DNA of 64,000 bases from Termitomyces sp. T153. Lineage: Eukaryota; Basidiomycota; Agaricomycetes; Agaricales; Lyophyllaceae. Made by a program: the position numbers and the translations under genes. The notes under the pieces were generated by a model, which did not search any database, had not been told where the DNA came from, and saw nothing but the letters and a program-made list of their open reading frames with translations. Position 1 is the first letter of the stretch; each line of letters begins with the position of its first letter. Below are positions 57,970-64,000 of this stretch, in pieces. The DNA lies in contig JACKQL020000067.1 in the NCBI GenBank assembly GCA_018296165.2, forward strand, positions 62,001 to 126,000, in the 5' to 3' direction.

Positions 57970-58579
57970 AAACACACCTTTTGCTAAGCCCTAGCAATAT
58001 TTCTTGACTTTGCATTTTGTCTCACCTATTCTCTTTACTAGTTACTCAGAAAAACCATTAAAATACCTTACAAAAAACATTAAGTCTTTTTGTCTTGTTA
58101 CTCTTTCCTCAAGTTACAATTGTTTAAAAGCTCTTCACAGACATTTTCTTTACTATTCTCTTGCTTTCAATGCTGCACTTTGCTGTTTGTCACTAGCACT
58201 TGGCATGCCTCTGGGGGTTTTTACACCATAATGATTTACTGAACATTTCCTCCATTGTTGCTAGTGCATACTGACTTGTTTGTCTTGCTTTTTGTTCTTG
58301 CCTCCTCTCTTATTTTTTTTTTGAGTACAATCAATGATACTTTACATTTTTTGGGCCCCTTAAGGGGGCCAGTCTACAACATACAAAGAGAAACATGAAG
58401 CTCCTTAGGGGGGCTAGTCTTGGTCCATGATACTACTAATAATAAAAATATAGGAGTGATGGTCACTAGGCATTGAGGTCAGCATCATCACTAAGGACAT
58501 CCCCTATCTCCCCCTCCTCCCAATTCTCCTTGCTGATTCCATTTGCCTCCTGCCAGGCCAAGAACACCTGACAGTTCCC
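57970..58579. other. Spacer with C4TTAAG4 palindrome
   Basis: CpG-poor sequence with a poly-T run (about 58313-58322) and a palindromic GCCCCTTAAGGGGGC near 58355-58369. A related CTTAGGGGGGCTAGTC lies 40 bases on. It may be the 3' end of gypsy B. Confidence 0.45.
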
Positions 58580-59541
58580 TCAATATCCCACTACTGCCAC
58601 CAGCAACCACTTGGCAACAGCAAACATTGTTCTTGCCTCCAACAACTCCTCCCTTGCTTTCTCCATCTCCCTCATGAACTGCCTCTCCACTCTTACAGCC
58701 CTCTTATTGTACCCACAAAGCAATATTGCCAACATTAGCAGTGTTGGCAAAGCTAGGTCTTCCCCTAGCCACTCCAATTCATTGTTGCCAACCTGTCACA
58801 GTGGCATGCTGCTCCAGATCCCTTAGCAAAACTATTAGCAAAAGAAACATAGCAAACTAAGTCACTTACCCTTTGTTGGACTCTCTCCTCATCCTTATTC
58901 TCCTTATCCTCATCCTCATCCATGTCTATTGCCTCCACCTCAACCTCTTCCTCACCCTCAACTGCCCCACCACTAACTGCTGGCTCAACCTCAGCAATCA
59001 TTATCAAGGGAGTCTCTTCCCTCATCTCCACATCCTTGACCTCCTTCTCTCCCTCCTTGCTGGCAACAGTCCTTGGTGGCTTAGCACTAGCAATGGATGC
59101 TGGACTTGCTGATTGTTTACATGCCAGGGGCATGTTGTTGTTGTTATTGCTAGCCTTGTCACCAACCTTGTCCTCACTCTCCACTGTCTCCTTGCTCTTC
59201 TCTTGGCAACTACCTTTGGCAACTCCACTGCCTCTAACTGTCATTCTGTCTGTTAGGGGACTTCCATTTCCAACCTCCATGACTGGTTCCAGCACCTCTG
59301 CAGCTTGTTCAACATCTCTGGGGCTCTTTCCAGAACCCCAGAGAACTCCAGAAAACTTCAGAGTTCTCCATATTACCTCAGTGATTATTGCCCTAGGGTT
59401 AGGAGCAGCTCCAGTCTTCTGTACAGTAGTTCCCATGCCTCCACCACCTACAGATGTGCTATGCCAAGCAGTGGGGATCCTTAGACTTGTTCTCTTTGGA
59501 TTCCCCTCTGCTAGGTGATTAGTTACTGATTGTATCGTCAT
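58580..59541 (-). CDS. Acidic two-exon protein, transposon-associated, unknown function
   Basis: Exon 1 59541-58870 and exon 2 58792-58580 join through a GTAAGT donor and CAG acceptor, giving an intact 294-residue frame. The first 120 residues are basic to neutral (RTSLRIPTAWHSTS), the middle is strongly acidic (VEAIDMDEDEDKENKDEE), and the second exon begins VGNNELEWLGEDLALPTLLM. It continues into a coiled-coil-like stretch (VERQFMREMEKAREELLEAR) ending hydrophobically. I believe ELEWLGEDL proteins of this type recur beside retroelements in Agaricomycetes, but cannot name the family. CpG-depleted like the repeats, yet without a stop in 294 codons. Confidence 0.55.
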
Positions 59542-59578
59542 CTACTCTGCTAATATACTTTGGATTCCCCTCTGCTAG
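59494..59578 (+). repeat. 20-bp direct repeat
   Basis: TTTGGATTCCCCTCTGCTAG occurs at 59494-59513 and again at about 59559-59578, around the start codon of the acidic gene. Confidence 0.8.
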
Positions 59579-59725
59579 CTGCATGACTCCAATCTACTGT
59601 TCTAGAGGTTGCCCTTACAGCAGAACAAGTCTCCTAAAACTGGTCTGGAAGCCTCTCACAGCTGCAAGGAACCTCTAAGCCACTATCTGTCACTTTCCCA
59701 CTAGGATTAAACACTGCAGAGTTCT

Positions 59726-60960
59726 ATGTCTCAGCTTGCCAACCCAGACACACCTTTGGAGGCCCCAGCCCTGCAGGACAAAGCCTGGGCTCACCTGCTC
59801 CACCTAGAAACCCAGGTGCAATTAACACAATCATCTCTCACCCACTATATGACTGAACTCTCTACCCTCTGCCAGACAACAGATCTTATCTCCCAGTCCC
59901 TCCAGGCATTGCTAGAATGCCTAAGCCCTAACTCCACCCCTCCTGCAGCTGAGAAACCAGCTCTGCCTGCCACAGCACCTGCTCCAGTGGCTCCAATGAC
60001 CCTGTGGCCACAGATCCCTTGCCCAGTGCAGCCAGATGCATGCAATGGTGCTTGCTCTAGCGGGGAGCGATTTCTACAGTCCTGCCTCACCTACATCCAC
60101 CTCAGTAGGAATGCTTTTGACTCTGATGCATTGAAAATAGCCTGGGTGCTGTTATACATGAAGACCAAATGTGCCTCCACCTACATGCTGTGAGTTTTCT
60201 GCCATCCTGGAGGTGTGGGGAGCTTTCTGGACTGGGCCACCTTTGAGAAGGACTTCTGTGCAGAGTTTTTTCCATTGGACCCTGCCAAAACCATGGCACT
60301 GATGCTGCATGACAGGGAGCAGTATGGACAAGGGAAGCGTACATTGGATGAGTACATCGACTTGTTCTGAGCCCTAGTCAAACAGGCTGCCTACCCCAAT
60401 GGCCTCCAGCTGTGCCTCACCTTCCAGAATGGCTTGCACCCTGCCTTGGTGGAATGCATTGACAACTTGGCAGAGGGTTGCCCCAATGATGAAAAGATTG
60501 TATCATAGTATGAGGTGGCCCAGGACCAATGGCAGCTCATAGAGATATGGAGGGAGCTCTGCCACTCCCATTCCATGATGTGCCCCATTCTAGTCAGCAA
60601 CTTCCACCACCCCATGCCTACTCACTCAGTGCTGGCCCTTGCTTCAGCTGCCCCCACCGCTTGTCCCCTACCCCCAGGGATTCTCATGGATGTGAACATG
60701 GCCTGACAGCTCTGCACAGCCCTGCTGTTATGCTGGAGATGCAAGAAGCCTGGGCACTTTGCATGGCACTGTCCCCTGGGCCTGGAGATCCACTACCTTT
60801 CTGCAGTAGAGTAGGAGGAACTTCTTCTGTAGCTCCTGGCTACAAAAGATGCTGCCAGAGCTCCATTACTGGATGAGCCCTCATCAGAGTTGACCCCGGA
60901 GGAAGCCAACATGAGCACCTCACCTCCAGAGCTAGAGGGGGATTTTTAGTCAAGCAATGG
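59726..60960 (+). pseudogene. Gypsy element C: gag with zinc knuckle
   Basis: Begins MSQLANPDTPLEAPALQDKA with a coiled-coil region, then the capsid part (WATFEKDFCAEFFPLDPAKT, REQYGQGKRTLDEYIDLF, AYPNGLQLCLTFQNGLHPAL). A CCHC zinc knuckle CWRCKKPGHFAWHC lies at about 60733-60775. Stops at 60191, 60368 and 60508 and frame changes disable it. Confidence 0.85.
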
Positions 60961-61850
60961 ATGAGATGTATGCCTCCATTGCAAGGTGCTAACAGGTTCT
61001 CTTGTCTGTCAATAGAAAATGAAACTGCCTTTTTCAATGCCCTTCATTCTGAGACAGAAGAACCTCAAAGCCCCCTTTCAGACATACAAACACTAACTCC
61101 AGAGCCCCTGCCAAGCTCTCTGACACCTCCAAAGGTTCAACAGCGCAGCCCCGCTTGGGTGCGCCAAATGCCCCAATAGTATGTGATGGCCTCTGGCTCA
61201 TCTGCCCATTCCTTGTGCCTTGATGTGGAGATCAAGATGACGGACACCCAGCAAAACTGTGGAGTCACAGCTCTCCTGAACAGCAGAGCAATGAGACTTT
61301 TCCTGGACTCAGAGTTTGTCAAATGCCACAGCCTGACTATGCAGCCCCTTCCCAAGCCCATTCCTGTCTACAACATTGATGGAACATCCAATGAAGCTGG
61401 CACAATTAGCTTCATGGTCAACCTGGTTCTCCACTACCAGAACCACATGGAGTGCACCATATCTGCTGTCACCAGCCTGGGAAGGCAAGACATGATTCTT
61501 GGGTTTACATGGCTCCAAGAGCATAACCCCAAGGTCGATTGGACCAAATTGACTATGAATAGTCCAGGAAGTGCTCTGCCTGTGCTGCAGAGGCCAGAGT
61601 GGACTCAAATCCAAGAGCATGCAGCCATCCAAGCATGTCATGCTGGCCCTCTCCCCTTTACTGATCTAGACCTCCTGGACCCCCCACTTCTGGTGTTTCC
61701 TTGTAGAGAGGCCCTCTACAAGGATGATTGGAGCAATGGCAGAGCCCTGAAGGAGGAGCATGGAGGAGAGTTTGGTAGTATATGCAAACCAGAGCTCCTA
61801 GATGAAGCAATAGAGGTGGGAGATTGAATTTATGTTACTACTGTCTACTC
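60961..61850 (+). pseudogene. Gypsy element C: protease region
   Basis: SLCLDVEIKMTDTQQNCGVT, ALLNSRAMRLFLDSEFVKCH and DMILGFTWLQEHNPKVDWTK. The catalytic position reads NSR where the family has DSG, so the protease would be inactive. In frame it continues 200 codons to 61827. Confidence 0.8.
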
Positions 61851-61962
61851 ATTGCCCTTTGTTGCAGAGATCAGGGCTAGCCAGACTACATCCCAGCAGC
61901 TGGCCCAGGCCTTTGCTGCCAATGCCACACCTTGAGAGTTCCAGGATGTAGTACTCCCCTAC

Positions 61963-63228
61963 TTGCATGCATTTGAGGACATGTTCTCTGGGGCCTCCTT
62001 TGACTCACTTCCAGAGCACAAGAGGTGGGACCATGCCATTGAACTGCTGCCTGACTCAGCACCCTCCAGCTGTAAGGTCTACCCCCTTGTGCCCAGAGAG
62101 CAGGGCAAGCTCAATGCCTTTCTCCAGAAGAACTTGGACTCCAGTTGTATCCATCTGTCCAAATCCCTAATAGCTTCTCTAGTCTTCTTCATCAAAAAGA
62201 AAGATGGCTCCCTCTGACTGGTACAGGACTATTGGATACTCAATGCCATAACAGTGAAGAATTGCTATCCTCTCCCCCTCATCTCTGAGCTCATCAACAA
62301 CCTCCAGAGTGTGCAATACTTCACTAAACTGAACGTTCGGTGGAGTTACAACAATGTGTGCATTCAGGAGGGAGATGAGTGGAAGGCGGCCTTCCAGACC
62401 AACCAGGGATTGTTTGAGCCACTTGTTATGTTCTTCAGTCTCACCAACAGCCCAGCCACCTTCCAGACTATAATGAACAACATCTTCTGGGGCCTTATTG
62501 CAGAGAGTGTAGTGTGCATGTACCTCAATGACATCCTCATCTACACCAAAACACTGGAGGAACACCATTGGATCACTCATCTTGTTCTGAAACACCTCTG
62601 CTGGCACTAGCTCTACCTCAAGCCAGAGAAGTGTGAGTTCAAACAAACCCAGATTGAGTACCTTGGCCTAGTCATCTCCCATGGAACTGTGGAGATGGAC
62701 CCAGTGAAGGTGGCAGGTGTGGTGGAGTGGCTGGAGCCCCAGAACAAGAAGGAGGTACAGGCATTCCTTGGCTTCACAAACTTCTACTGGAGATTTATCC
62801 AGGACTTCTCACATCATGCCTGCCTGCTGTTTGACCTCACAGGAAAAGATGTTACATGGAGCTGGGGACCTCCAGAGCAGATGGCCTTCAACACTCTCAA
62901 GCACACTGTGACCTCCAGACCTGTTCTCCTCTTCCCAGACAACAACTCTCCCTTCTACATAGAGGCCAACAGCTCCGACTTTGCCACTGGGGCAGTGCTC
63001 TCACAGCAATCTCTGGAGGATGGGAAGTGGCACCCAGTGGCCTTTTACTTCAAAAGCCTGAATGCAGTGGAGTGGAACTACGAGATCCATGACAAGGATA
63101 TGTTGGCCATCATCTGGTTGTTTGAGGAGTGGCAGCACTTTTTGGAAGGCATGTGGCACAAGTTCAAGGTCTGGATAGATCACAAGAACCTTGAATACTT
63201 CTGGACAGCCAAGAAGCTCAATTGCTAG
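61963..63228 (+). pseudogene. Gypsy element C: reverse transcriptase and RNase H
   Basis: FEDMFSGASFDSLPEHKRWD, VFFIKKKDGSL, NNLQSVQYFTKLNVRWSYNN, FFSLTNSPATFQTIMNNIF and the active site YLNDILIY (Asn codon at 62527-62529, YLDD in the family). A stop near 62608 is followed by RNase H with NKKEVQAFLGFTNFYWRFIQ, RPVLLFPDNNSPFYIEANSS, KDMLAIIWLFEEWQHFLEG and KVWIDHKNLEYF. Only a few stops interrupt it, so this is the best preserved pol in the window. Confidence 0.88.
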
Positions 63229-64000
63229 CAGGCCCAATGGTCCCTCTACCTTGCCAACTTCAACTTCTCCTTGCATCACAAGCCTGGCCAGAGCATGGAG
63301 AAACCAGATGCCCTGTCCCAGAGGGTGGACCATGGAATGGAGGAAGGGGATAACAGTAACATCATGCTCCTCCACTCTAAATTGTTTGTGATCCAAGCCA
63401 TGGAGGGCCTAGTTGTTGATGGAGCAGAGGCAGACATTCTCTGGGACATCTGACAGGGTAATAGAGACAGCAGGAGGAGCTTGTGGCACAGGCCACTTGG
63501 ATGCTGAAGTCAGGGCATGCTACTGGTGTTAAGGCAGTCTGCACTAATGAATGGGCCCTCCAAAATGGAATCCTGACCTTCTGAGACTGTATCTATGTCC
63601 CTAAGATCCCAGAGCTCCATTGGAGGATTGTGGAGCAACACCATGACTCTCACATTGCAGGGCACTCTGGGCAGTGGAAGACACTGGAGTTAGTATCATG
63701 GAGCTACTAGTGGTCCCAGATGTCCCAGTACATTGGGTCCTACACCAGTACCTGCAATCTCTGCCTCTGGACCAAGCTCCAATCCTGACTTCCCTATGGA
63801 CAGTTACACCTGCTACTGGTGCCTGTGGAACAATGGAGTGTAGCATCTGTGGACTTCATTGTAGAGCTCTCCAATGCTTATGGTTATGATACAATCATGG
63901 TGGTGGTGGACCTGTATGGCAAGAGAGCACACTTCATTCCAACTCACACCACCTGCTCTGCCATGGGTGCCACAAACCTGTACTGGAGGAACGTCTGGAA
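63229..64000 (+). pseudogene. Gypsy element C: integrase, cut by the window edge
   Basis: HHKPGQSMEKPDALSQRVDH continues from RNase H. The HHCC region begins around 63600 (RIVEQHHDSHIAGHSGQWKT in a shifted frame), followed by the core start VVVDLYGKRAHFIPTHTTCS at about 63900. Stops and frameshifts are present. The element runs beyond position 64000. Confidence 0.75.

Noticed and set aside
1..64000. CRISPR arrays, bacterial operons, riboswitches or replication origins
   Set aside because: The window is clearly eukaryotic (introns, polymerase III tRNA, LTR elements). No regularly spaced repeats with unique spacers were seen.

Overview
The window looks like a gene island of a filamentous basidiomycete (probably Agaricomycetes) set among two transposon-dense blocks. 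The reasons are many short introns of about 45-60 bp, a Bni1-type formin, basidiomycete-style Ty3/gypsy and Ty1/copia fragments, and an Agaricomycete DDE-transposase family. I cannot name the species.

Left arm (1-16 kb, CpG-normal). An unresolved intron-rich membrane-protein candidate (+) lies first, then a serine-rich protein of unknown function (-). This is divergent from a fully resolved 16-exon ER glucosidase I (GH63, +). A poorly resolved multi-pass membrane gene (-) and a 12-exon, 1625-residue formin (-) follow.

Transposon block 1 (16.2-38.7 kb, mostly CpG-depleted). Fragments of a DDE transposon (+) are interrupted by a gypsy remnant (-). That remnant is itself interrupted by a complete 6.76-kb LTR element (19116-25879) with a 5-bp target duplication. 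Its interior has no recognisable reverse transcriptase or integrase, so it looks non-autonomous. Five-base duplications also flank two solo LTRs of the same family. One of these (30588-31780) is CpG-rich and looks young. All six LTRs carry the same 13-nt motif exactly 32 nt after a TATA box. In the complete element, the bases just after the 5' LTR are the reverse complement of this motif. This is the layout expected of Tf1-type self-primed reverse transcription, and I consider it the most interesting signal here. A broken gypsy pol, a copia fragment and two further gypsy scraps complete the block.

Gene island 2 (39.1-46.2 kb, CpG-normal). It holds a GPI-anchored secreted PEBP-like protein (+), an RRM-RRM-C2H2-G-patch splicing factor of the RBM5/10 type (-, 13 exons), a 79-residue complex I NDUFB4/B15-like subunit (+, 5 tiny exons), COQ7 (-), a 9-exon protein with SPIRAL1-like PGG repeats (+), and a tRNA-Leu(UAA) gene with a short intron (-). 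NDUFB4-like and COQ7 both serve the mitochondrial respiratory chain and are convergent neighbours.

Transposon block 2 (about 47-64 kb, CpG-depleted). It contains a pepsin-like protease fragment, a copia gag, a sixth LTR of the self-priming family with part of its interior, gypsy fragments, a near full-length but inactivated gypsy (+), an acidic two-exon gene of unknown function (-), and a second large gypsy (+) that runs off the right edge. The three gypsy reverse transcriptases that can be read each have Asp changed to Asn in the YxDD active site.

Exon boundaries were worked out by eye from splice signals, frame and family resemblance. No database search was run.
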